Below are positions 11,312-21,210 of a stretch of 64,000 bases of DNA, piece by piece. Origin of the DNA: Omphiscola glabra. Taxonomy: Eukaryota; Mollusca; Gastropoda; Lymnaeidae. Position 1 is the stretch's first letter; each line of letters opens with the position of its first letter. The notes beneath the pieces are model-generated. The model made no database searches. It was not told the origin of the DNA and saw only the letters and a list, made by a program, of their open reading frames with translations. The position numbers and the translations under genes are program-made. The stretch is taken from NCBI GenBank assembly GCA_964017045.1, contig OZ024801.1:28616049-28680048 (forward strand), given 5' to 3'.

Positions 11312-12399
11312 ATATTTGGCAAAGTTCTTTACACACAACTAGTTTTAACAGTCAGAAACTTAAAACAAAATTCGTTGTTCCTGAAGAAATTTATTTACTT
11401 CTTGCAGCCATTTGTTTTGTAAACCTTTTGAAATTGTGTGTTAAAGAATAATTATTATCATATTCCGGTAAGGTATGGAAAATAATATCAAATCTAGGCC
11501 TAATACATCAAGGAGCGAATCTTAAAATACTGCGCAAAATTCGTATCAGTCTTTGTCCACAGAAATTATATGACAACATTATCCTAATATCTTTACATTA
11601 TCCAGCATTAATCGACCAACCGCGTCATAGATTTTGAAAATTACAGGGAAATAATTTTCGGAGCTTTTAAGGGACATTATTAAATATAAATATTTGAAAT
11701 GTTTAGCGCGGGAATTATTTTAATTTCGGATTAGTTTCGGTGAATTAAATTTTAATGGTACGTAGTTTTTAATACTGACGTTGTCAGAGCTCAAATACTG
11801 TTTAAACAACAATTTTTTTACAAACACAAAAATGAAAATCAAGTACGAAAATTCCTTTGCTATTTAAACAATAATTTTATAAAGATTTAGTCTCATCACC
11901 TTGAATTTAATGTGCGCCCAATCAGAGGCGTCATTTTCTAGGTGTCAACCCTCACTTCCACCTCTCGGAGTCACATCTTAATAACTTTTTTTAAAAATTA
12001 TCTCACAATGCATGATGAAGAATGGATTTTTTAAACAATTTAATGAAACAGAAATATAAAAGTTATGCAAAAACAAAAGATGTGAAAAGTTTTAGACAAT
12101 ACAACGTAATGATGATGTGTTAGGTCCTTTAAATAAGTAGCGAATGATTGTTGAAGAACGTAAAATGGATTTGTCTTCGAGAGCAACAGCACATTTCATT
12201 TTCTACCGCAATTTCACAGAAACTCCTTCAAATGTTTGACTAATTATTATGCATCTGCTGTTTATCAAAGTTCGTATGGAAGCGTATTTTCCTAAAGCTT
12301 TCCTATCTTTTGCTCCCTTGTTAAGACTTTTTTTACTGATATCACAGTCCCTATTAATGTTTTTTGGTCATGTTGGCTTCTGGTTTGAGTTCAGAGTTT
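11312..12399. other. intergenic, nothing recognised
   Basis: AT-rich with no gene, RNA or clear repeat that I can support. Confidence 0.4.
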
Positions 12400-12577
12400 G
12401 CCTTCTCTTAGGTGAGTTGACGTCCAAGGCTAATGAGTCCCATCCACAGATATATCTCTATGTATATGGTCCCATCCACACGGGGTGCTTGGGATCTTGG
12501 CTTTGGTGGGTATTGAACTCCAGACCACCAGCTATTTGGATTGAATCAGTTTAGAGCGCTTGGCCACCCAGCACGCA
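12400..12577 (-). mobile_element. tRNA-derived SINE head
   Basis: On the minus strand a tRNA-like head begins near 12576 with GCTGGGTGGCCAAGCGCTC, an A-box match of the Leu/Ser tRNA type. It continues to a B-box-like GGAGTTCAATACCC. The rest (towards 12400) is the unrelated SINE body. The acceptor stem is not intact, so this is not a functional tRNA gene. Confidence 0.55.
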
Positions 12578-12587
12578 TTGATTGACT

Positions 12588-12837
12588 AAGTCTCAAAATC
12601 GCTACAAATTGTTTCACTAAGTCTAGCATGTCACTACGAATTGTTTGACTAAGTCTCGCAGTCGCTACAAATTGTTTGACTAAGTCTGGCATGTCCCTAC
12701 GAATTGTTTGACTAAGTCTAGCACGACCCTACGAATTGTTTGACTAGGTCTCGCAGTCGCTTAAATTGTTTGACTAAGTCTCAAAATCGCTACAAATTGT
12801 TTGACTAATTGCATTTCCTTACAAATTGTCATTGCCA
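12588..12837. repeat. minisatellite, unit about 33 bp (TTTGACTAAGTCT...)
   Basis: Seven or so imperfect units, each with TTTGACTAAGTCT followed by a variable word and CTACRAATTG. Two unit types alternate (CGCAGTCGCTACAAATTG and GGCATGTCCCTACGAATTG), suggesting amplification of a two-unit block. Confidence 0.8.
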
Positions 12838-13049
12838 TGTTTAGTCCATTCTAATGCGTTTTGTTGAGGGATATGGTTTATCCCTAAAAGGTGACAGAAC
12901 TTTGCGACTTTATTGTCTTGGGTATTTGGTTACTATTCCTTGGTCCTTACTGAACTTATTGTCTTTCTTTGACGTAACAATGATACTATTTCTCATTCCT
13001 CTCCCACCCCCCACCCCCCATTTTGTAAATCTCCTTCCTCCCACAGCCA

Positions 13050-13335
13050 TAGATTGTCATCCCCTCCTTCCTCTCCCAGCCCGCCATTTTGTTCTTTTGT
13101 TCACCTCCTTCCTCTCCCAGCCCGCCATTTTGTTCTTTTTTTCACTTCCTTCCTCTCCCAGCCCGCCATTTTGTTCACCTCCTTCCTCTCCCAGCCCGCC
13201 ATTTTGTTCACCTCCTTCCTCTCCCAGCCCGCCATTTTGTTCACCTCGTTCCTCTCCCAGCCCGCCATTTTGTTCACCTCCTTCCTCTCCCAGCCCGCCA
13301 TTTTGTTCACCTCTTTCCTCTCACAACCCGACAAG
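13050..13335. repeat. 33-bp minisatellite (CTCCCAGCCCGCCATTTTG)
   Basis: About eight tandem 33-bp units of CTCCCAGCCCGCCATTTTG plus TTCACCTCCTTC. Because the unit is a multiple of three without stops, it makes long open frames in several frames on both strands. None looks like a real protein. Confidence 0.9.
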
Positions 13336-13387
13336 TCTTAGCCTACACTCAGAGCGGTGTCGAGCACTACATTTTGTGTTGCGTATA

Positions 13388-13594
13388 TAGAGGCGTGGCG
13401 TAGAGGGGGCAGGAGGGTACAGATGTACCCGGGCGCCAGCTATTTAGGGGCGCCAAAATGTGCTTTTTTATTATTTTAATAATGAAAATAATGGGTTTGG
13501 GAGTTGAAAAAAGGAAAAGAGGGCGCTTTAAAATGAATCTTGTCCCCGGGCGCGAATTTGTCCCCGGGCGCCAAACACTCTAGCTACGCCTCTG
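13388..13594. mobile_element. hAT MITE, CAGAGGCGTAGC-type ends, 207 bp
   Basis: Terminal inverted repeats are TAGAGGCGTGGCGTAG and CTAGCTACGCCTCTG, the first base being C to T mutated. It is flanked by TGCGTATA (13380-13387) and TGCTTATA (13595-13602), a 7/8 match to an 8-bp duplication. Subterminal GGGCGCCA and CCCCGGGCGC words occur inside both ends. Confidence 0.8.
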
Positions 13595-13602
13595 TGCTTA
13601 TA

Positions 13603-14440
13603 TTTCATTGTACATTTTGGCCCATGGCAACTGCTTTTCCCTGGTCTATGAATACCTCACTCACGTGAAGTTTAGAAAACGCAAGACGTAGAGGCGGAGT
13701 CTTGTTTACAGTGTTGACATGGCTTTCTTTTTTTTTTCCTTCTCCCTTCCATAAATGATGTGAAGGTGAACTGTTAAAAAGGAAATGTTTTACTACATCC
13801 AAGTATTAACTCAATTAAACAACTCCCACAAAAAACAGAAACAAAAAAAAAGGTTTTCGCCAAAATCCTTTATAAAATGTAATATCGAGCAAGGGTATGG
13901 GGGGGGTGGGGCTGGAAATTTGACAAAACATGCATACAATCAACGTACTTAAGAATCCCAATTAGCGCTCCGCCCCCCAACGGCTCGCAACCGCACATTT
14001 TTTTCACACCCCTCAACTACCGGTATATTAATATTCTAATGATCCACCCGCTTTTAAACAGCAGATTTATTGCACCAACTATTTGTTTTTGAAAATATAT
14101 TTTTAAAAGACGCTTCAAGCACACTTAAGATATTTATTTTTTTATTTCGTGAAATCAGATGTATCATATTTCCTTCATCTTCCCCTGTGAAAAATGGGGA
14201 TTTTTGGGGGAGTTGAGGTTAGGGGATTAAGCTGAAAATTTGAAAGAATGTGTTTGTCGTCTGCAACGAGTCTATGTGCCAAGTTTCAGCTCGATAGGTG
14301 GACGGAAAGTGAGTCATTAGCCGTTCGAAGATGTGGCCAGTCGACCAGTGAAAAGATTTTAAAGTGTGTTTCCATCGGTAATTCAAACAATTTTTTTTAA
14401 TAAACACGTATTTGAGTCGTTTTGTTATGTTTAAAGATTG
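13603..14440. other. intergenic, nothing recognised
   Basis: AT-rich with short homopolymers. No gene or transposon end that I can support. Confidence 0.4.
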
Positions 14441-14445
14441 TGGAA

Positions 14446-14805
14446 TCTCGCGTTTAAAGAGAATGTCGTCTCACGTTTAAAGAGAATGTCGTCTCGCGTT
14501 TAAAGAGAATGTCTTCTCGTGTTTGAAGATAATTTATTCTCGTGTTTAAAGAGAATTTTTAATAATTTTTAAAGTGATTTTCTTTAAATTTGTTTCAAGA
14601 GAATGTTGTCTCACGTTTAAAGAAAATGTCGTCTCACGTTTAAAGAGAATGTCGTCTCCCGTTTAAAGAGAATGTCGTCTCCCGTTTAAAGAGAATGTAC
14701 TGTAACGTTTAAAGAGAATGTCGTCTCACGTTTAAAGAAAATGTCGTCTCACGTTTAAAGAGAATATCGTCTCACGTTTAAAGAGAATGTCGTCTTACGC
14801 TAATG
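14446..14805. repeat. 23-bp minisatellite (CGTTTAAAGAGAATGTCGTCTCA)
   Basis: More than a dozen units of roughly 23 bp with the core GTTTAAAGAGAATGTCGTCTC, interrupted by a diverged stretch near 14540-14600. Confidence 0.9.
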
Positions 14806-14920
14806 AAGGTTCTCACATTTTTTTCCTCGTATCTGTCATCGTGAAGATCTTTGTTGTACTGAAGAGATTCTGCTCGAATCCTCTATTTCCATATTTCAGC
14901 ACATTCGTAACACGAGACTT

Positions 14921-15130
14921 CCACTTGTAACCAAAGCCCGATTTTTAACCAAAGCCCACGTGTAACCAAAGCCCGCTTGTAACCAAAACCAAATCGTAAC
15001 CAAAGCCAACTTGTAACCAAAGCCCACGTGTAACCAAGGACAACTTGTAACCAAAGCCCACTCGTAACCAAGAACAACTTGTAACCAAAGCTCACTTGTA
15101 ACCAAAGCCCACTTGTAACCAAAGCCCTTA
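14921..15130. repeat. 17-bp minisatellite (CTTGTAACCAAAGCCCA)
   Basis: About twelve units of a 17-bp motif TAACCAAAGCCCACTTG with substitutions. On the minus strand it gives repeated GYKWALV-like peptides, which I regard as repeat artefacts. Confidence 0.9.
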
Positions 15131-15714
15131 TGTTCTAAGTTAGCGTGCTGCATTAAGAACAAAAACCTTGCGAATAAAAGTAACCACCGAGATGAGGGTC
15201 ATTTTGAAGATCCATGGGCGTCAACTTTTAAGGGTCAGCTTGGGGTATAAAAACAAAACAAGTGTGGTTATCTCCTGCGTTGTGCATATATATTATAATA
15301 ATTTTGATTGCCTGCCACTACATTCCTTGTCTTTATTTCCTGAAAAATTGTTTTCTTGTTGATGTCCTGAATATTGCCTGAGAACTTTATGGAATGAAAC
15401 CATCGAGACCGGGTAGGCCATACCCACAGAAAAAAAAATGAACATCAATATCAATGGTCAGCTGCAGTGGTGCAGCTAGGGTTAGTGAACGCAAGAAGCG
15501 GGTCAAGATTTTTACTGCCTCTTTCAACGAAAAATAATAACTTAGCAGGCAGCCGAAAATGTCATCCCCTCAATATATACTCTCAAAAAAGTTCCACCAC
15601 ATTGAAATATTTAAAAGCCGGCATGAGGTAAGGGTTCAAATGGATGGAGAATACGAACCAACCATGAAATGTACAGCCTATATCAGGATCCCACGATAGT
15701 AGCAGAAATAAAAA

Positions 15715-16225
15715 AAGGGCAGGCTACGCTCGGCAGGAAACTTAGAGAGAATGCCAAATGACAGAGGAGTGAAGAGGGTGCATCACCAAAACACAAGAGG
15801 AAAACGTCTCAAAGGCTTAGATGGTGGATGATGTGGGAAAAGATCTACAACAAGTGAGAATCCAAGCATGGAAAAGAAAAGCATTGCTTAGGTTTGATTG
15901 ATTGGAGTACTTATATAGCGCTCATTTCCATGCTATGATAGCATGCTCACGGCGCTCCGATGTGCGAAAATGTTCGAGAGGTCTCACTGCTGCATGTTAG
16001 GCGCACGGGAACTCTGACCATAGAGAGACAAATGACGGCGCATTAATGAGCCCAATGGTAACATCGCCAGTCTTTTGATGCACTCTTTTTGTGGGAGCTG
16101 AGTTTCAAGATCCCATCTTTCTTCTTCCCCACGAAAAACTCTCGCAGTTTTCTTTTTTATTAAACAAAGTGTCTTGAGGAAATAGTGAGGCAGGCCAAAA
16201 CCCTACATGGGCTGTAGCGCCACGG
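15715..16225 (+). mobile_element. LINE 3' end remnant, same family as 904-1171, interrupted
   Basis: The plus strand reads RMPNDRGVKRVHHQN, GKRLKGLDGG and SMEKKSIA-type words, then after an interruption the end RQAKTLHGL and the GGGCTGTAGCGCCAC tail. Comparison with the copy at 904-1171 shows that the segment at about 15894-16169 is an insertion: the old copy reads straight from GGTTAGGTCTTAG into GTGAGGCAGG. Confidence 0.65.
15894..16169 (-). mobile_element. SINE/LINE 3' end with TCAA tail, inserted in LINE remnant
   Basis: Minus-strand reading ends AGCGCTATATAAGTACT followed by a CAATCAATCAA tail, a short-repeat tail typical of SINEs and some LINEs. The same 3' sequence (GGAGCGCCGTGAGCATG, then ATGGAAATGAG) recurs on the plus strand at 58515-58610. 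Element start and class are uncertain. Confidence 0.55.
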
Positions 16226-17129
16226 GGGTGGCTAGGTAAGGATTCAGGACTGTTAGTTATGCCTAGGAAGTTAGCGGGGGACAAAAAGTTTGGGAAGCAC
16301 TGGGTTAGGGGCTAAGGTTAGTACTCTATGGATATTTGAGATGGCAGTGCGGTTTACGTGAATAGTTTTGGTCTGAGGGTAAGCTTTGGGTCATGTGATG
16401 GCTCATTGGCCAATAGGTGTGGGCGCCGCTCAGGCTAGGAAGAAGAGTTAAGTAAGACTTTGACGTGGAAGGGTGTAAGGATCTGACACTACAAAAAATT
16501 TTATTTCTATCAAGGTGAGTTAAAAGAGATTAAGGAGTTAGATCAGCGGTTCTCAACCTGTCGCAACCCCTTTGGCGGTATTTTAAAAAAAAATAAAAAA
16601 TAGGGTGGCAGCGGAAACCTCAAACTTCTCTCATCGACTTCCGCTGCCGCCCTTTTGCGTTAACGTAGCGTTTAATTTTATTTTTACTTTAATTTTATTT
16701 TACATTTACATTTAACACATATTTTTTTTTTTGTGAAAAAATTTTGGTGATATAGACAGTGACGGAGTTAGGACAAACGAACATTAATGTTATTTATCAA
16801 AGTGGAATGTGTGAAGCCCCGTGGAGTGAAATGTGGAGATGATTGGGACGATAAGTGGCATGGTGTGAAATGGCAAGCAAGATAAAAACAAAAAGGATGA
16901 TATGAAAAATGAACACGATGATGGCTTCCTCCCTTTTGACTTTTCCGTGTCCTTGTTTGTCGTTTCTTTTCTGTAGGGAAAAGGCGACATTTTGAGCGTA
17001 GACACTGTCCAGAGTCTGTGACGACGTTTTATTTACATACATTTAAATATAAATATTTATTTACATACATTTAAATATAAATATTTATTTACAAAATCTA
17101 CCTTTAACAAACATGTGTCAGGGGATAGA

Positions 17130-17510
17130 GAACAGGAGATGGGAGGGGAGGATGGAGGGAGGGATGGGAGGATAAAGGGGAGGATGGAGGGAGGGAGGGG
17201 AGGATGGAGGGAGGGAGGGGAGGATGGAGGGAGGGGAGGATGGAGGGGAAGATGGAGGGGAGGATGGAGGGGAGGATGAAGGGAGGGATGGGAGGATGGA
17301 GGGGAGGATGGAGGGAGGGATGGGAGGATGGAGGGGAGGATGGAGGGAGGGATGGGAGGATGGAGGGGAGGATGGAGGGAGGGATGGGAGGATGGAGGGG
17401 AGGATGGAGGGAGGGATGGGAGGATGGAGGGGAGGATGGGGGAGGGATGGGAGGGGAGGATGGGGGAGGGATGGGAGGGGAGGATGTGGGGAGGGTATGG
17501 GAGGGGGCTA
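17130..17510. repeat. GGAGGATGGAGGGAGGGATGG-type purine-rich minisatellite
   Basis: A nearly pure purine plus strand of GGAGGATGGAGGG words with higher-order blocks of about 46 bp. It lies inside the SPIN-like element. Open frames rich in Gly, Glu, Met and Trp are repeat artefacts. Such tracts can form triplex or G-quadruplex DNA. Confidence 0.9.
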
Positions 17511-17582
17511 TAGCATAGTAATATTTTGTTTTAGTTGGATGTTTCAGTTTAAGTCTTAATTTAGTAGGATCTTGGTTACTAG

Positions 17583-17645
17583 GCTTTGTCTATTAGGGTT
17601 TGTCTATTAGGGTTTGTCTATTAGGGTTTGTCTATTAGGGTTTCT
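17583..17645. repeat. 14-bp tandem repeat (GTTTGTCTATTAGG) x4
   Basis: Four consecutive near-identical 14-bp units just upstream of the larger 21-bp array. Confidence 0.85.
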
Positions 17646-17692
17646 ATTTTTGCTCTAAATAAAGTTTCTAGCAATGTTTCTGTGAAAATTGG

Positions 17693-18415
17693 CGTGTTGT
17701 CTGCACTGCCAAATGTGTTGTCTGCACTGCCAAATGTGTTGTCTGCCTGCCAAATGTGTTGTCTGCACTGCCAAATGTGTTGTCTGCCTGCCAAATGTGT
17801 TGTCTGCACTGCCAAATGTGTTGTCTGCACTGCCAAATGTGTTGTCTGCCTGCCAAATGTGTTGTCTGCACTGCCAAATGTGTTGTCTGCACTGCCAAAT
17901 GTGTTGTCTGCACTGCCAAATGTGTTGTCTGCACTGCCAAATGTGTTGTCTGCCTGCCAAATGTGTTGTCTGCACTGCCAAATGTGTTGTCTGCACTGCC
18001 AAATGTGTTGTCTACACTGCCAAATGTGTTGTCTGCACTGCCAAATGTGTTATCTGCACTGCAAAATGTGTTGTCTGCACTGCCAAATGTGTTGTCTGCA
18101 CTGCCAAATGTGTTGTCTGCACTGCCAAATGTGTTGTCTGCACTGCCAGATGTGTTGTCTGCCTGCCAGATGTGTTGTCTGCACTGCCAGATGTGTTGTC
18201 TGCACTGCCAAATGTGTTGTCTGCACTGCCAAATGTGTTGTCTGCACTGCCAAATGTGTTGTCTGCACTGCCAAATGTGTTGTCTGCACTGCCAAATGTG
18301 TTGTCTGCACTGCCAAATGTGTTGTCTGCACTGCCAAATGTGTTGTCTGCACTGCCAAATGTGTTGTCTGCACTTCCAGCTGTGTTTTCTGCACTGCCAA
18401 ATGTGTTGTCTGTAT
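17693..18415. repeat. 21-bp minisatellite (GCCAAATGTGTTGTCTGCACT) with 20-bp variants
   Basis: About 34 units. Most are 21 bp (…CTGCACT); several are 20 bp (…CTGCCT) and shift the reading frame by one. Neither unit contains a stop in any frame, so hundreds of codons are open on both strands. The frame changes at the 20-bp units and the lack of any coding context argue against a protein. Repeat copies differ by one or two bases (AAATG to AGATG), and variants are clustered, pointing to unequal exchange. Confidence 0.95.
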
Positions 18416-18719
18416 TCAGCCAACAGTCGGAGGCTGATAAGATGTTGTGTCTTCTTTATCGATTTAGGGATAGTGTTTAATGTAATAGATTTATCTATGT
18501 TTATCGGGTGGGTTGTTCCTGCTTTTATAGGAACAACCCCCCCACCCACCCCTTTTTGGCGGTAGAACGACCCTTACACAGGGGTCGCCTAAGACCATCG
18601 GAAAACACATATTTATGAAGTAGCAACGAAACTATTTTCATGGTTGTGGGTCACCACAACACGAGGAATTGTATTAAAGGGTCGCGGCACTAGGAAGGTT
18701 GAGATCCATTGAGTTAGAT

Positions 18720-19320
18720 GGTAAAAGACTGGATGGAAATGCGGAACAGAAAAATTAGGGGATAGTACGGGTGGGTTTGAATAAAGAAAATACTTTTTAA
18801 ATAATGAAACACCAAGACATTTACCTACGAGACCGCGTGTTAATTTTTTTTCCTGGCATGAAGTACAATAATATTTTGTGACATCGAAGGGATGAAGGAA
18901 GAACAAAAGTCGTCGTAGTTTGTATGGGACGAGGCAGTGGATTTGGTGGAGCGCTGAAGAACGGAGGAAACCTAAACATAAGGATGACGTTGTTTTTTTG
19001 TTGTTTTTTTTGTCAAATTGAGGTTGGAGAGAAAACTGGGATGACATGAGAGAGCCGGTTTGAGGTCGGGCGGTGGATGTTTGTGGGTGGAGAGATGAGT
19101 TGGTATATTATAGTAATTGGGGCTTATTAGAAGCATTAGCCGATGAAAGACTATTTGGGATAAACAATAAAGGTTATTGAATACGTTGCGGGCTTAAATA
19201 AAATATTAAAAACACTCAGAGACAAATTTAAACAAGAGTTCACAGTAAACGATATATTGCAGCAGCAACGCCGGTCGTGGGGAAACTTTCGCCATGTGCG
19301 AGGCACCCCTTTCCGGCACC
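18720..19320. other. intergenic, nothing recognised
   Basis: No gene found. The minus-strand open frame at 18613-19047 overlaps the SPIN end and has no domain. Confidence 0.4.
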
Positions 19321-19328
19321 CCTTGCGG

Positions 19329-19514
19329 CAGTGGCGTAGCGAGCTTAACTCGCGCCCGGGGCACAATACCTTTTTAGCGCCCCCCAATACCTTTTCAGCG
19401 CCCCCCCTATTCGAAAACCATACAATATTATAATAAAATATACCATTTGGCGCCCCTTTGTGAGTAGCGCCCGGGGCATGATGCCCCCCTTGCGCCCCAC
19501 TCACTACGCCACTG
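19329..19514. mobile_element. hAT MITE, CAGTGGCGTAGCG ends, 186 bp, exact 8-bp duplication
   Basis: It starts CAGTGGCGTAGCGAGC and ends ACTCACTACGCCACTG. The exact 8-bp duplication CCTTGCGG flanks it (19321-19328 and 19515-19522). A closely similar copy lies at 21025-21202. Subterminal GCGCCCGGGGC words are mirrored at both ends. Confidence 0.9.
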
Positions 19515-19619
19515 CCTTGCGGTATTAATAAATTAATTTCCACGCCCTTTCGGTTGGTCCCAACACCAGAGTTAGTATCCAAATTAAGAATGCAACTTTC
19601 AACGAAAAGTTAGAACACC

Positions 19620-20870
19620 GTTTCTCGACCCCTGGCCCGAGGTTTACACTTCACTATGATAAACTAGGGGAATTTAAATATTTAGTGGGCGCCCCCCGGC
19701 GCCCCTATGGCCACGGCGCGCCGTGCGAGGGCACTGGTCGCACACCCTAAAGGCCGACGTTGGTAGCAAACATGTGTGTTCCATCAGGGGGGACATCTTA
19801 CAGGAGACAAAAATGTATGTGTGCAATAAAATTCATAGTGGTTTCCTTTTTATGGTCTACCATTGTATATCATTGACTAATTTAATGGCGATAATTTGCA
19901 CAAAAAATATATACTTTTTTCATAATCAATCAATTAAAGGAAACAATCCCACTCTACTTTTACGCCCCCCCTCCCCCGTAGTGACGCACTGGCTATATTC
20001 TAGTATATATATATCGCTACACTTGCTTTTTAGTATATACATGTATTAAAATATATAATAATACAACATAATCACAATTAATAGGGTTAATATTTGGGTT
20101 ACATCAATGTTTCCCAACGTGGGGCGAACACCAAGGGCGTCATTTTGGGTAGGGCAGGGTGGGGCATTTTCCCCCAGCCCCCTGAATTCGCAGTTTTTAT
20201 TTAAATCACTATGTGCTCTTGGCGCCTCCAGTAATAAACAACTTAACAAGCTATCAAGTTTTGGTTTTGCCCCCTCCCTGGAAACACCTGAAATAACGCC
20301 CCGGGCGAACACGCCAGTTGGGATAATTATCGTGGGAGGGGGAGGCACATCGGAAGCATAGCTATGATATTTTGCACCCGGGGGCGAACTATAAAATTGT
20401 CCCCTCTGTTTAATCACATTTTTCTAGTAGGCCTACATTGAATATGGAAAACAATTTAAATTTTAATAAAACATTGTATTTAAAGAAATTATAGTACATG
20501 ACCCACTCAGTCACTGTCGTAGACTGGTTTACATAGTCTACAAAATATTTATTTTTCTTGATTTCAGTGTCGCAAACTGGTCAATTACGCAATCAAAATC
20601 TGATTTTTTTTAATGTTCGTCTTTCACCGCTAAGAAGAGCAAGATCGCTGAGACGATCCTGTCCCATTGACGCACGCAAATGCGACAAAATAAGTAGCCT
20701 ATCGGATGACACGTCTGCTGAGTCGCTGCACCGATCACGTGACCGATTTATTACCCTTGTTTACTTAATATAATGAAACGTTGTAAGTCTAATTTTGGCG
20801 CCCCTGTACCTCGGCACCCGGGGAAAATATGTGCCCCCTGCATCCCCCTCGTTACGCCCCTGAGGCACAT
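19620..20870. other. mosaic of worn GCGCCCC-rich transposon ends
   Basis: Fragments such as TTTCTCGACCCCTGGCCCGAGG (starting about 19620), GTAGTGACGCACTGG (about 19978-19992), TTTCCCAACGTGGGGCG (about 20109) and GTTACGCCCCTGAGG (about 20850-20865) look like single hAT-type ends without partners. I cannot pair them into whole elements. No host gene is visible. Confidence 0.45.
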
Positions 20871-21024
20871 TGATTCTGTGAGATGTATTTAATTTCAATG
20901 ACACTAGAGTTGGACAGGACCTAATTGGTTATGATGAAATATTGGGTAATGTATGTATTTTCTATGGGTAAACCATAATTGCTATGAAATTTAGTCATTC
21001 ATACATTTAAACCTTGGGCCAAGG

Positions 21025-21202
21025 CAGTGGCGTAGCGAGCTTAACTCGCGCCCGGGGCACAATACCTTTTTAGCGCCCCCAATACCTTTTTAGCGCCCTC
21101 CCCCCTATTCGAAAACCATACAATATTATAGTAAAATATACCATTTGGCGCCCCATTTTGAGTAGCGCCCGGGGCATGATGCCCCCCCTCACTACGCCAC
21201 TG
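21025..21202. mobile_element. hAT MITE, second copy of the 19329-19514 family
   Basis: Same ends (CAGTGGCGTAGCGAGC … CTACGCCACTG) and near-identical interior, slightly shorter. Flanks GGCCAAGG (21017-21024) and GGCCGAGA (21203-21210) match at 6 of 8 positions, so the duplication has decayed more than that of the first copy. Confidence 0.8.
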
Positions 21203-21210
21203 GGCCGAGA

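Larger units (their letters stand above)
16544..18711. mobile_element. SPIN-like hAT element, 2168 bp, exact 8-bp target duplication
   Basis: The left end reads CAGCGGTTCTCAACCTGTCG and the right end, reversed, CAATGGATCTCAACCTTCC. The exact 8-bp duplication AGTTAGAT lies at 16536-16543 and 18712-18719. The right 155 bp (GTTGTGGGTCACCACAAC, TAGCAACGAAACTATTTTCA, CCTAAGACCATCGGAAAAC) match the SPIN hAT consensus as I recall it. The element has no transposase and carries three tandem arrays (17130-17510, 17583-17645, 17693-18415). A 14-16-bp internal SPIN word, CCCCTTTGGCGGTA, occurs at 16567-16580 and again, with two extra T, at 18549-18564. This implies that about 1.98 kb was later inserted into a short SPIN. 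Confidence 0.85.

Noticed and set aside
12854..13403. Ser/Pro-rich open frames
   Set aside because: Products of the 33-bp repeat, which has no stops.
17204..17559. Gly/Glu/Trp-rich open frames
   Set aside because: Products of the purine-rich minisatellite.
17583..17645. Interstitial telomere repeat
   Set aside because: The unit is 14 bp (GTTTGTCTATTAGG) and not TTAGGG; only part of it resembles telomeric sequence.
17693..18415. CRISPR-like regular repeats
   Set aside because: The units are contiguous with no unique spacers, and the genome is eukaryotic.
17628..18565. Overlapping open frames of 263-293 residues on both strands
   Set aside because: They lie over the 21-bp minisatellite, change frame at the 20-bp units, and have no domain, start context or neighbouring exons.
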